From Labia minor (taxonomy: Eukaryota > Arthropoda > Insecta > Dermaptera > Spongiphoridae), in the NCBI GenBank assembly GCA_963082975.1, contig OY720344.1:6497580-6561579 (forward strand): a DNA stretch of 64,000 bases, written 5' to 3'. Below the pieces are notes generated by a model that worked only from the letters and a program-made list of their open reading frames with translations, was not told the origin of the DNA and made no database searches. Positions 10,179 to 21,699 of the stretch are shown in pieces (position 1 is the stretch's first letter; every line of letters begins with the position of its first letter). A program made the position numbers and the translations under genes.

Positions 10179-12568
10179 TAATTATTATTATGAGCAATTA
10201 TTTATATAATTTAACATTTTATAAATTTTTACTTTGGTAAATTTGACTAATTAAACCGAACAAATATTCACGATTTATCATGGATTTGGATAAAACTTTA
10301 CCAGTCGATTCCTTTTTTGATTCAAAAAAGGAAAAAATACAACAACCACTCGGTTGATTAAAAAAATCGACTGGTAAAGTTTTATCCAAATTCATGATAG
10401 ATCGGTTAGACTAAACAATTACCGATGATATATGTATATAAATAAAGATTCTTAATTACCAAAACAAATATAATTTTTGGATAAATTAGATTTAGCAACT
10501 TAAAGAATTCGATAGTAGGTATGTATTAAAAAGTATAGGTAAATAAATGACTTATAAATTTACCCTATTTTGTATTTATATATTATAAAATAGATATAAA
10601 TTACAAATTAAAAAAAAATTGAGATAGCATATTTTATATCAAAAAAATAAAAATAATTTCGTTGCCCCTTTGATTTATGCAACATATTCTCCAGCACAGT
10701 GATACACTAACTAACTTTAGGCGCAAACATTTTATGAATTTATTTAGATATTTATTAATTTTATATATATATATATATATAAATCAATCATGTAAAATGT
10801 TTTTTTTTTGGAATGTGAAATAAATATAATTTTTTTAAAATTATAAAATGTAAAAATTCATCTTGTATATTATTATAATAAATAAATAATAATGAATATA
10901 TATATATATATAGATATATATATTCTTAGAACAATTAAATATAATTTTTTTATTCTTTTACACACAAATTTTTCTAAATATGTATTCAAATAAAAAAATA
11001 TTTACTAAATTTGAATTTTTTTTTTAGTATTAAGTTCTAAAATATTCCACCAGGTAGCACCAGCATACAAGAAAAAATATATTTCAACTTTTAAAGAAAG
11101 TTATTTAAAATTGAAATATTATTTTTATATTTTTTCATTTTTAAATCTATATCTATTTGCTACAAATGTTCGAAAATTTAATTTGAATAAATAGATTTGA
11201 ATTTTGTTCTAGTTACTACTGAATATATTTTTTTTAATTTTAAAGAAATTTTTATAAATCCAAAAAACAGTTTATAATTATGCAATTTTTTCTTTTTTGT
11301 TTTTATCTTTTTTGTTATGTTCTAATGTGATTGAGCACAGAGTCTAATTTTGTACTGTTTGAAATTTTTAACTTTTAAATTTTCATCAGATTACTTGCAC
11401 ATGGATGATCAGAAAATTTATTTTTTTCTTCATTTCTATTATTATTTATAATTAAAATATATTTCAGTACAATTATTGTCAAATTACAAAATCTTGTAAT
11501 TTTATTATTATTATTATTAAATTTTGTTGTAATTACTATTATTATAATAGTTGAATTTCTTTAAAGAAGACAATTTCTTTTTTTTTTTTTGTTTAATTTA
11601 TTAACTATTAAATATTAATATTGATGATTAAAACGGATTATTATTATAAGTATCTCTCATATCTTGTATTTAATTATAACAAATTATTTTTATTTTGAAT
11701 TTAATTGTTTTTGTTGTTCAAGATTTATTTATTTATTATAAATAATAATTGAAAAAAATATAACAACCACTCGTTTACATTAATAAATTTTTTTCATCTA
11801 ATTTTTAATGGTAATTGTCAATTGAACACACACACACACACACACACATTATATATATATATTTTAATTCCGATCTGGTTTATTCTTTCAAATGTCTAAT
11901 TCTAATCAATTTTTTTTTTTGTATCTTTTTCTCTCTTTCTCTCTCCATTTCAATTTTTAATTTCCCTTTGATTTCATGGCGCTATTATTTATCACCATTC
12001 TAATTTCGTTTTAATCTCGCTGCTACAGACACTCATACATTATCTGTTGTTGTTGTTGTTGTTGTTGTTGTGTTATCCTTATAAGGCCGCTGGCAGCTTT
12101 GGCTCCGCTATTCTTTTAAAGCCTCCGGCTGACTTTCCCTCACCCCTCTCATTTCAATTGACAACAAACACACTAAGAAACATTGTCGTCATGGAGGGCC
12201 AACAACGTGAACGACGTCGACGTTATCATCGGTGTCGTATATTAAAAAAAAATAAATAAAACTTGGTCTTTCCATCTTGTCTAGTCAAATCAATAATTAA
12301 CCAGCAATGCCTGATTGGTTTTTTTGAAAAAAAAACAAAAAAAAAACTCCCTCTCTGTCTACCCCCCCCCCCCCACCCATTCGTTTCTCATCTCATGTCT
12401 TAAATTAAATTTTAATTACAGATATTTAAATTAAAAGAGATGATCGAAAAGAACGGGAGTAAAAAAAAATTAATAAATTGAAAGAAAGATACGTAAATGT
12501 AATAAAATAATTTCATTTCATCTCATTTCCATAATTATAGAGCTCTTTAGAGAGACAAAGATAGAATC

Positions 12569-12617
<49 letters not shown>

Positions 12618-13587
12618 ATTCTGTCTCTGTCTCTTTTTTCTTTCTCATCTTTATCCAGTTCTGTTGGGTAGAGATATTTAAATTTTTTTTTTTAATTTAC
12701 CTTTTTGTAAATGGCCAGCGGGCCAAAACCAAAACTGGCTTCTAGGTGTAAAACTCGAATCAATATTTAACATTGAAAAAAATTTGAATTAAGTTTCTAT
12801 GATATTCAAAATTGTTCATGTCAGGTTTCATTTTTTATAACAAAATATCGTAAAAGTGTCAATACTTGTAATGGTATAATTTTATTTTATTTTATTTTTT
12901 TTTATTTGAAAAGTTACTTAATACATTTAAATTGAATTATATATATAAATGGGTATTTCTATTATATTGACTATACTAAAAATAATAGAAATATATGATT
13001 GACATAGCAGTATGGCAGTCTTTGAAAAATGTAAGGAAAACTTGAGAGGATAAATTAAAGTAACTAAATATGAAAAGCTCCTCTTTGAACATTAAAAGAT
13101 ATAGAAACTAGAAATGTTTTAAAATATATTCAGTAAAATAATTTCCATAGAAAGAATCAAGACAAAAGGTTAAACAAACTCACAATTAATATGTTAAAAG
13201 AAAGAAAGAAAAAGAGTAGAAAATCTTACAATGTTGACCTATTGCCAGAAATTACTTATAAACATACTAAGCACCCAAATTATATGATTAACATAATTAT
13301 TAATAATAATATTAATAACTAATCTAAGAAAGGAAGGGATAGATGAATATTTTCAGCTAGTGCACCCAAAATCGGGTACTAATTGAAATTTAAAAAAAAA
13401 AATAAATAAAATAAAATATACTTAATATAAAGTTTAATTAAATAATAAATATTAAAAGTGTTTCTCTACTTGTCTAATATTTCTACATTCTATACTGTCT
13501 TTCTACAATTTAATAATCTTACAAAGTTATTTTTTTTATTTAAGTTTTGTTTTATTTTTGCTCTATTCAACAGGTGTAGTTTATAAA
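10179..13587. other. AT-rich DNA, mostly featureless
   Basis: Holds the hairpin at 10271-10404, (CA)n at about 11826-11848 followed by TA repeats, and (AT)n at about 12572-12614. A GC-richer patch at 12020-12260 carries (GTT)n and a 22-codon ATG frame at 12191-12259 that I would not call a gene. No other feature seen. Confidence 0.4.
10271..10404. repeat. Hairpin; R4-related inverted repeat
   Basis: Arms 10284-10310 and 10365-10391 are perfect 27-bp inverted repeats (core ACTTTACCAGTCGATT). With mismatches they extend to about 40 bp each. The outer right part continues into sequence shared with R4 at 29880-29942, so this is probably a foldback derivative of R4. Confidence 0.75.
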
Positions 13588-13690
13588 CAGTGGTATATTG
13601 GGAGGGGAACGCGGGGGTACGACGTTCCCTTACCTTTTTTCAGAACCGGAACGCGTTCCAGTACTTTTTCATGTCCTGACAACTCCCACT
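13588..13690 (+). mobile_element. Possible hAT left-end fragment
   Basis: Starts CAGTGGTATATTGGGAGGGG and contains the palindrome GGAACGCGTTCC. CAGTG-type starts with G-rich subterminal sequence fit hAT ends. No right end was found and the piece stops before the MITE-A at 13788, so this is tentative. Confidence 0.3.
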
Positions 13691-13787
13691 TAAATCTATT
13701 GTTAGAATTTCTTTTTTTGTGTTCGTTAATATTTTGTATAGTAAGAATAAGAAAAAATAAAAACTTATATGGAAAAAAATAGTTTGC

Positions 13788-14258
13788 TGAAAATAGTAGT
13801 ATTGCGATCATGAAAATGTTCGATGTCGAGATTTTGATGTTTTTATACGTTTTGAAGGTCCCTGAGTCGTTTTCCTTAACAATAAGGTTGAAAAAATTGT
13901 TAGTGTGTCTGTGTCTGTATGTAGACAATATTACGCAAAAACCATTGTTTTAATAATGAAATTGACCGTAAAAAAAGATATATGTTTGATAGATTTTCAT
14001 ATGATTAAAAATTGTATAAAACTGCTATATATAGAATTTCAGCTTGATTGAATCGCTGAAAGTACCTGATTTAATTTTTTAACACGCACCAGCACGTGAC
14101 GTGGTTCCTTCAACAAAGAGCCAAACACGCGCTGGTTTAATAAATAATATTTTTTGATTTTAATTTATAATTTCATTAATTAAATTAAATTTAAATATAA
14201 TATATTATGTTATTTAATCCAATTCAAATTGCGAGATAGTCGAGTGAAGACACTCCAG
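13788..14258 (+). mobile_element. MITE-A, 5'-worn copy
   Basis: The first 10-15 bases are eroded and part of the interior is deleted. The right end (GCGAGATAGTCGAGTGAAGA then CACTCCAG) is intact. Confidence 0.8.
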
Positions 14259-14282
14259 GAAGTTTATTAAGAATTAAAAAAT

Positions 14283-14632
14283 ATTCACACCATAGATAAT
14301 ATTTATAAACAAAAATCGATCTGTATTGGTTTAAGCCTCTGGAAAAATCATCTTTAGTTTTTTTTTAATCTAAAATAGAAATTTTAATAATAAAAATATT
14401 ATTTGAAATTGTTCAATATATATTTTGTGGTTTATTTATTTTAAATAATAATCTTAATTTTAAATATTCATACTTCATTAGGAAATAGAGTACTGAGCAG
14501 CTACTCGATAAACCAGGTACTTATTCTTATGTTACTGATTTGAAAAGTTATAAAATCATGTAATCAGGCTTTAAGGTGATATTTCAATCTAAATTGTATT
14601 TTTCATCAAAAGATCGAAAAAAAAAAATACAT
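14283..14632 (+). repeat. FB2 repeat, short form
   Basis: Matches 24568-24962 in reverse complement and partly 18874-19266. Shared marks are CACCATAGATAA at one end and a GTAC...CAGGTAC segment near the other. It looks like a shorter relative of FB1. It sits between two MITE-A pieces, perhaps inserted in or joined to one of them. Confidence 0.75.
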
Positions 14633-14640
14633 AAATAAAA

Positions 14641-14814
14641 TTTTTTAACACTCGCCAACACGTGACGTGGTGCCATCAACAAAGAGACAAACATGGGCTG
14701 ATTTAATAAATATTATTTATTAATTTATAATTAATTAAATTTAATTTAAATACATTATATTATGTTATTTAATCCAATTCAAATTTGCGAGATTGTTGAG
14801 TGGTGACACTCCAG
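14641..14814 (+). mobile_element. MITE-A, right-end fragment
   Basis: Only the last 174 bp, from CGCCAACACGTGACGTGGTG to GGTGACACTCCAG. Confidence 0.8.
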
Positions 14815-14939
14815 CATATTATTTTTAAATTAATCGCCGAGTTTTTGGTCATTAGATAATTATCGAAACTGAATAACCGATTGAATTTAATTTAAATATA
14901 TAATAATTATTATAAATGTATCATTGTATTATTGTTATA

Positions 14940-15360
14940 TTGAATTGATGTGGCGACGTGGCTCCTACTCTTTAATCTGGAGGTGAATGTACGACCGTGT
15001 GGCGCCTGAAACAAATACACACACACACACACACACTCATTAATCCATAGATATTGGCTACATTGCCAATCTAGAATAATCAGTGAAACAAGATTGCGGC
15101 TGTGTTTGTCGTTTTGCCGTTGTTGTTGTTTTGTTGGGGCTGCCAGGTCGCGCGCTCTACGACGCAATTATGCCGGATGACGAGGCACTCCTTTTAGAAG
15201 AAGAAGAAGAAGAAGAAGAAGAGTTGAGAGGGGCCCATGCCCCTCGGGGCGCTGACCGGGCACATACATACACAAACACACACACACCACCAGCAGCAGC
15301 AACAGCAACAGAAGAAGAAGAGGAGGGACATTCCATTCAATGAGATATCGCCCCACTCAT
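14940..15360. other. GC-richer island, possible regulatory or untranslated exon
   Basis: Clearly richer in G+C than its flanks, not repeated in the window. It includes (CA)n, (GTT)n, (GAA)n and (CAG)n-like runs and a palindromic GGGGCCCATGCCCC. A plus-strand ATG frame at 15171-15343 starts MPDDEALLLEE and is then dominated by a Glu run from (GAA)n; I see no family match and do not call it a gene. Splice signals are not convincing. Confidence 0.35.
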
Positions 15361-15532
15361 TCACATTTTCCACTCACACATTTACAATGTTTTTATTCTA
15401 ATATCATCTGATGTATCTATTCTATACAAAACCAAACAAAAATAAACTTAAAAATAATTACAAAGGGTTGTATTTATGGATTTCAATTGAATTAAATTTA
15501 CACATAGTAAGTAATAAGTAAAATAAAAAAAT

Positions 15533-16127
15533 CTGGAGTGTCTCCACTCGACTATCTCGCAAATTTGAATTGGATTAAATAACATGATATATTATATTTA
15601 AATTAAATTAAATTAATTAAATTAATATAAATTAAAATTAATAAATAATATTTATTAAACCAGCGCATGTTTGGCTCTTTGTTGAAGGAACCACGTCACG
15701 TGTTGGCGCGTGAGATTTGCAGTGTTAAAAAATGAATTCTGGTACTTTCAGCGATTTAATCAAGCTGAAATTCTATATATAGCAGTTTTATACAATTATT
15801 AATCATGTAAATAATTATCAAACATATATCTTTATTTTTACGGCCAGTTTAGAGGAAAAAAAATCAAAACGTGATAGGTAATGACCCTCTACCGGATGAG
15901 CTACATTTCTCAAAATTTGATAGAAAACTACGAATTTTGAATAATGCCCGTATACCAAATTTCATCATTCTAGTTCAAACCGTTTTTGCGTAATCTTGTC
16001 TACATACATACACACATATACACCCACACACAGACGTTTTTCTCAACCCTAGTGAAAATGATTCAGGAACCTTCAAAACGTATAAAACCATCAAAATCTC
16101 AACATCGAAAATTTCTGGCGAGATAGT
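15533..16127 (-). mobile_element. MITE-A, full copy
   Basis: Reverse orientation, from CTGGAGTGTCTCCACTCG to GGCGAGATAGT. Interior complete. Confidence 0.85.
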
Positions 16128-16224
16128 AAAAAAAAATAGTAAAAATTACACTAATATATATAATTACATATATATGTACATTAATAATAATATATAATAA
16201 CATCATAATCAACTTATTTGGTGT

Positions 16225-16625
16225 GTTTTTTGATTCAATTGAAAAAGTAGATTAGAATTTATTAAAATTTTTATTTTTAAAACATTCCTAGTAAATTTCA
16301 TAGAAAATCTTGATACATTATATAAATGTGTAATGAAAATATTTTTAAATAAAAACAACTATAAATGAAATTTTAAAAATTTTCATTAATATTAATGCAT
16401 AATAATTGTTCTGGAGTTAAGCCTAATAGCATGATAATATTCTAAAGTTTCAACATTTGTTTTTGGTTCATCTTGAAATGATCCACCTTGGGACAAGTTA
16501 ACTTTTAATTTACAAAAATATATTATATTTTAAATACTTTCTTTTTATTTAAATTTTATTTATATTATTTATTTATTTTATGTAAATTTGTGATTATTAA
16601 TCCTTATTATATATTTTTTTCTTTT
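16225..16625 (+). repeat. Repeat R5, copy 1
   Basis: About 400 bp matching 27020-27370 in the same orientation, including GATCCACCTTGGGACAAG (GGTCC... in the other copy) and ATTAATGCATAATAATT. No coding potential; class unknown. Confidence 0.75.
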
Positions 16626-16627
16626 TA

Positions 16628-16712
16628 ATATCTCGCCAGAGATAGTATTGCGATCACGAAGATTTGCGATGTCGAGATTTTGATGTTTTTATACGTTTTG
16701 AAGGTCCCTGAT
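16628..16712 (+). mobile_element. MITE-A, left-end fragment
   Basis: About 85 bp from TCTCGCCAGAGATAGTATTG to GAAGGTCCCTGATTC, then unrelated AT-rich DNA. It directly follows R5. Confidence 0.75.
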
Positions 16713-17513
16713 TCAAATTTTTCGATATTGGATATACGATTGAAAGTCATTTAATAATATGAAAAAAGATTGCACGTATGTAAGGTAAAATTTTCTGAAT
16801 AATTTATCACTAGGAAAAAAATTCGAAAAATTTTATATCTATGTGAGAAATAAATTTTTAAAATATTTATAGAATAGAAATCTAGATAGTCATTCTAATA
16901 AGATTGGAAACTATGTATTTCTAATTAACTTTTAATTAATTTTCTTATTTGTTCGTAATTAATGCAATAATAAATAAGAGTATCTCACATTGTTACTTCA
17001 TTTATTCATTTATCTATTTATTTATTATATAATTTTATTGGAATTATATTATTATATTATATTATTATTTTGTAACAAAATTTGTCTAAATTATTTTGAT
17101 AAATATCTTAAAAACTTTTTAAATTTCATTTTCAAATGATTCACTTGATTAATAACAACATTTTTTTTTGTTTTATTTTAATTAAGAAGTAAGAAACCAT
17201 TGAAATATAATTATTTATTATATATATATATACATAATTTAAGTAGAATACAAAATAAGAAATCAATTAATTGAATTAATTTTTTATGTTTAATTTAAAT
17301 ATTATATTATAATGATTAAGTAAAGTGAAATAATTCGATTGCTTTCGAAACTCAGAAATAAATTTACATACATTTATATTCGATACGATATGATTACGTT
17401 GAGTACAATTAAAATAAATAATTATAAATGATAAAATGACAATAAATATATTATTAATCTTACTTGATTACGTGTATTTAATTTAAATATTAATTTTTTT
17501 TTCTTTTTTTATT
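16713..17513. other. AT-rich noncoding DNA
   Basis: No gene or repeat recognised. Confidence 0.4.
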
Positions 17514-17521
17514 GTCTAAAT

Positions 17522-18456
17522 CAGTGATTACCAAACTGGGAGTCGCGATGGCGTCATAAGGGAGCCACGAAAAAATGTTCTATTACTTGAAATTTTTGGT
17601 TCTGTGATTTTGTGGGCAAACTTTTGAAAATTTTCGATTATTTTTAAATAAAATAAGTTGACCTGTGGCCAGGTCCGAACCGACCGACGGTTTGAAATAA
17701 ATTAATTTCCAGCTACAGAAACAATTTCAAATAATTTTAATATATCTATTAATGTAATAAAAAACAGATATGGATAGAACATAAATAATAAATATAAACA
17801 TTTTTAATTTTATTTTATTTATAATATATATGCAAGACCAGGCTGTGACGTCATGAATGGCTGGATGACGTCATATAATTTTAAATCAAGAAAAAACTAA
17901 TAAATATGATTTTTCTCGAGGATAAAACCAATACAAAGTGCATGATTCTTGGTGATATATAAAAACATCTCCTTTGGTGTGAAAATAACCCTTCCCTTCC
18001 TATCGTCGATCGCTAATACTACCACTTCCGGTTTCCGGAATTGCACCAAAAGTTGATCAATTCATCCCACTGATGTATTAAGTAAATATACCAAATTTCA
18101 TCAAAATCGGTTGAGCCATTCAGGCTGTACACATCTATACGGACGGACAGACGGACGGACAGACATCATGCTAAAAATACTTTTTTCTGATAAGAAAATG
18201 CATGATTCGTGGAGATATGTAAAAATCTCCACATGTGAAATTTGGTGTGAAAACAATACCTCCCTTACTATCGTCGGTCGGTAAAAAGGTCATATGATTT
18301 TGCGATGCTCTGAAACATTTCCAATGGAGGGAAGAAAAGTTTTTTAATTTTTCAAGTGAGTAAAAATTTATATAAAAATCGGATGTATTAAGGGAGACTC
18401 GGAAAAAATCCGATTATTTAAGGGAGCCGCAAACCAGAAAAGTTTGGGAACCTGTG
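17522..18456. mobile_element. Non-autonomous hAT-like element carrying an FB1 insertion
   Basis: The left end reads CAGTGATTACCAAACTGGGA with GTCGCGATGG and AAGGGAGCC following. The right end, read in reverse, is CACAGGTTCCCAAACTTTTC with GCGGCTCCC. The flanks GTCTAAAT (17514-17521) and GTCTTAAG (18457-18464) match in 6 of 8 positions, fitting a decayed 8-bp hAT target duplication. No transposase. An FB1 half element occupies 17657-18286. Confidence 0.6.
17657..18286 (+). mobile_element. FB1 element, half form
   Basis: Starts GTTGACCTGTGGCCAGGTCC and ends near CTATCGTCGGTCGGTAAAAA. It contains two perfect TGACGTCA sites at 17846-17853 and 17866-17873, exactly 20 bp apart, and a GGACGGACAGAC minisatellite-like run at about 18141-18164. 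No ORF. Other copies at 39129, 53096 (-) and 54832. Confidence 0.8.
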
Positions 18457-18873
18457 GTCTTAAGATAAAAAGAATTTACTTGAAAGAGATATCAATATTA
18501 TAAATTATTATTATTATTATTATTATTATCTATAATATTATAGATTCAATATTATAATGATATAAATTTATTGAGAAGATGGGGATTTAATGGAATAATT
18601 AAATAAAAATAATAAGACACTATGATAAAATATATTTTTTTGTTCTTATAGTTATTAAATGAGTAATCTTAAATACATTATTAGGACAGTAATAAGTAAA
18701 AGAGAAATGTTAGTGTAGCAACTTATGAAATATTTGTGTTATATCAATAAAATAATGATTGATATACTTATTTAAAATTTGAACGTAATATCTTATCTTA
18801 TTATACTAGCAAAAATTGTGTATATATATTTGTATTTTTGATATATTAAACCACTGGAAGGATTTTTTTTTTG

Positions 18874-19266
18874 AAATTTACACCATAGATAACTTTTATA
18901 AAGAAAAATCGATCTATATTGGTTTCCGCTTCGAGAAAAATCATCTTTATTAGTTTTTTCTTAATTTAAAATAGAAAATTTTAATGACGTCAGCAACTAC
19001 GTAAGATAGAGCTTCCTTAAATACAAAATATTTTAAATAAAATAAAATTAAAAATATTTATGTTATATCCAAAGGCCATACTTTTCTGTCTTTCAGTGAA
19101 TTAATACGTAAGTTTAAGGTCTGTATGTTTTTTTTTAATATATGTTCTTTTAAATTATTTGAAATTATTTAATATATTTTGTCGTTTATTTATTTTAAAT
19201 AATAATTGTTCATAAGGAATATTTTTTTTAAAGTACCGAGCTGCGGTTCGGTGAACAAGGTACTTA
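18874..19266 (+). repeat. FB2 repeat, long form
   Basis: Shares its first 130 bp and its GTACCGAGCTGC...AAGGTAC end with the copies at 14283 and 24568. It adds a middle part with TGACGTCA (near 18984) and TTATGTTATATCC that is related to FB1, which links the two families. Confidence 0.7.
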
Positions 19267-20290
19267 AAATTATAAAACAATTTTAATTTTTTAATTTTTT
19301 ACTTTTACTATAGTTTAATAAATAAATAAAGTCCCCATCATTGTGGACAAGGAGGTCATCTTCTCGTTCACCCATTCATTGGAGAGAGGGGGGGGTCAAT
19401 GAACATTCTTGACAAAGAGAGGCCGCTGATGAGCGTTTAATTTCGTTTACTGACTTTTAATTAGCACTTTGGATTCCCTCAAGAAATGAGAGAGATAATA
19501 GATGAGGAAAGAGTAAGTAAGATACTTTTCATGTTAGAAATCAAACGAAAACATGAAAAAGATCAAAATATACTGAATGATAATGTATTAAAAATTTTAA
19601 TTATACTAAATCAATATAATTCCAAAATGTGTAAAAAAGTTATTTTCTTTTTTACATATTTAACCATTTTTTAAAAAATAAATATAAAATTACATAAGAC
19701 TATATTTGTTCATCTTTACTAGTATATGTAGATAATATATATATATATATATATATGTGCGCCTGTGTTATAGACAACCACATATTCATACATAAAATAA
19801 ATTTGAAAATTTTGATATTTAATTTAATTCGTTGCCATTTTAATTATTCTCTCTCTCTCTCTCTCTCGATTAGTAAAAATGAGTATTATTTATTATTTAC
19901 AAGCTAATGTCTTTACAATCTAATGGCTAATCACATGATTTCTTCATTCGTCCATTCTACTTCCCTTTTTAAAGAATGAAGAAATGGTCAATTTTCCTTG
20001 TAAATAATTTTTATTTATTAATTTTATTTTATTAGTTTTTGTAAGTATTCTGGATCATTTGTAATAACTAGGGTAGTATTTGTATATCTAATATTTTTAA
20101 AGAATTTACTTTAGATTTTGAGTATATAGGTAGGATATATTATAGGTATTGTGTTGTTAAAATGGAGAAATATTGGTGAATATTTTAATATCATTATCAT
20201 ACAGAATTTTAATTAATTTCGCTTTGTTCCAATTTCATAGAATGGAAGTAATAAATAGAACATCTTTTTTATCCGGTTTTTTCCATTTTT
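19267..20290. other. AT-rich DNA with one GC-richer patch
   Basis: The patch at 19330-19480 (ATTGTGGACAAGGAGGTCAT, a G run, GAGAGGCCGCTGATGAGCG) is not repeated and could be regulatory. (TA)n at about 19735-19756 and (CT)n at about 19850-19867. No gene seen. Confidence 0.4.
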
Positions 20291-20702
20291 ACTATCTCGC
20301 CAGAAATGTCTGTATATTTGAGTGTATGTAGACAAGATTACGCAAAAACGGTTTAAGCTAGAATAATGAAATTTGATTCACGGGCATTATTTAAAATTCG
20401 TAGTTTTTTAGAAATATAGCTTATTCGCAAGAGGACCATTATCTACCACGTTTTCATTTTTTTCCTCTAAACTCTCTAGTTAAATGCAGCTAAAAGCAGT
20501 TAAAAATAAATGCGCAACTTGCAAAAATATAGTATTAAGCCAAAGTCTTCTTATTTCAATAAAATGTTATCAATGAAAATTATGTTAAAAACCTTAAATC
20601 CTATGATCGGATAAAATAAAATTTAATTTAATTTTCAAATATAGAAAAAAGCTTGATTATCCAATTCAAATTTTGCGAGAAAGTCGAGTGGAGACACTCC
20701 AG
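20291..20702 (+). mobile_element. MITE-A, rearranged copy
   Basis: Both ends are present (ACTATCTCGCCAGAAATGTC and GTGGAGACACTCCAG). The middle from about 20478 to 20640 is replaced by R6 sequence, and the normal CACGTG segment is missing. Confidence 0.8.
20478..20640 (+). repeat. Repeat R6, copy 1
   Basis: About 160 bp matching 47140-47335 in reverse complement, including CCTATGATCGGATA and AAATTATGTTAAAAACC-like stretches. It lies inside MITE-A here and near a MITE-A piece at 47.6 kb, so it may be an internal part of a variant MITE-A. Confidence 0.65.
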
Positions 20703-21078
20703 AATTTTAATTTAGACCAAATGTTTAAATAATAATTCTTGACTATTCTTTAAGAATATTTAAAAATAATTTCAAAAATTATTGAATAATTTAAATAAGT
20801 AAAAGTAGAATTATATAAGAATTAAGAAAATTTGTAAAAACATTGATATTTGTTTTAAAAAAATTATATGTTGAAGTTTTTACAAACGTTCTTAGTTCTC
20901 AAACTACATATTTAAATTATTCAAAAATTTTTGAAATTGTTTATTAGTATTATTACTAATAAATATTACCTACAATTATTACTATTTTGGAAATTGTTAA
21001 TTTCTTATAAAATTGAAAAATTCATTTATTTTTGTTAATTTTTGTGAAATCTTTTATGTATTTAATAAGATCATATTA

Positions 21079-21109
<31 letters not shown>

Positions 21110-21699
21110 TGATTGATCAATGAATGTGAATGATGATAAATTGATTGAAATAACTTTGGCTCATCAAAAGGAGCGGAAGTAAATGTGTGAGTATGTTTGT
21201 GTAAGAGTAGAAAGGGGGAGATTAATAAAAAAGGAGTCGGCAAGTCCGTTATACTGAAAAATGCTCTCCTTAATCTTATATTAATTAAAGGACAAGAAAA
21301 ACATTCAACGATTTAAGAGAATTTTTTCTCTAAAATTTTTATATAATAACCTATTTTAATGAGATTTTAATTATACATATTTTATTATAAATAAGAAATC
21401 AATTCTCAAGGGTTAAATAATTAATAATAATCAATAATAATCATAAAAAAAATACAAATGTTATAACTATTATATATACGAGTGATTCCGCATGGAACTT
21501 GAATGCAATTTAATTTGAATTGCCGCTCTCTGATGATATTTTTATTTCATTAACATAAAAATAGGTTTTTTAATATTAAGTAATTATAAATGTTAATATT
21601 AGATAATTGTAAGTATTATTGAGATCAATATTTTTAAGGTATTTCAATTATAATTTTTAGTTTTTTTATTTTAAGTTAAATAAACTAATGAGTTTGACC
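20703..21699. other. AT-rich noncoding DNA
   Basis: (TAA)n at about 21080-21107; otherwise nothing recognised. A less AT-rich patch at 21160-21270 is unique in the window. Confidence 0.4.

Noticed and set aside
13581..13928. 115-codon minus-strand frame
   Set aside because: It crosses the border between a possible hAT fragment and MITE-A and is composed of repeat sequence; the same peptide stretch (ENDSGTFKTYKNIKIS) recurs wherever MITE-A is read in this frame.
15171..15343. Acidic protein frame starting MPDDEALLLEE
   Set aside because: Most of the frame comes from (GAA)n and (CA)n runs; no family resemblance or splice context supports it.
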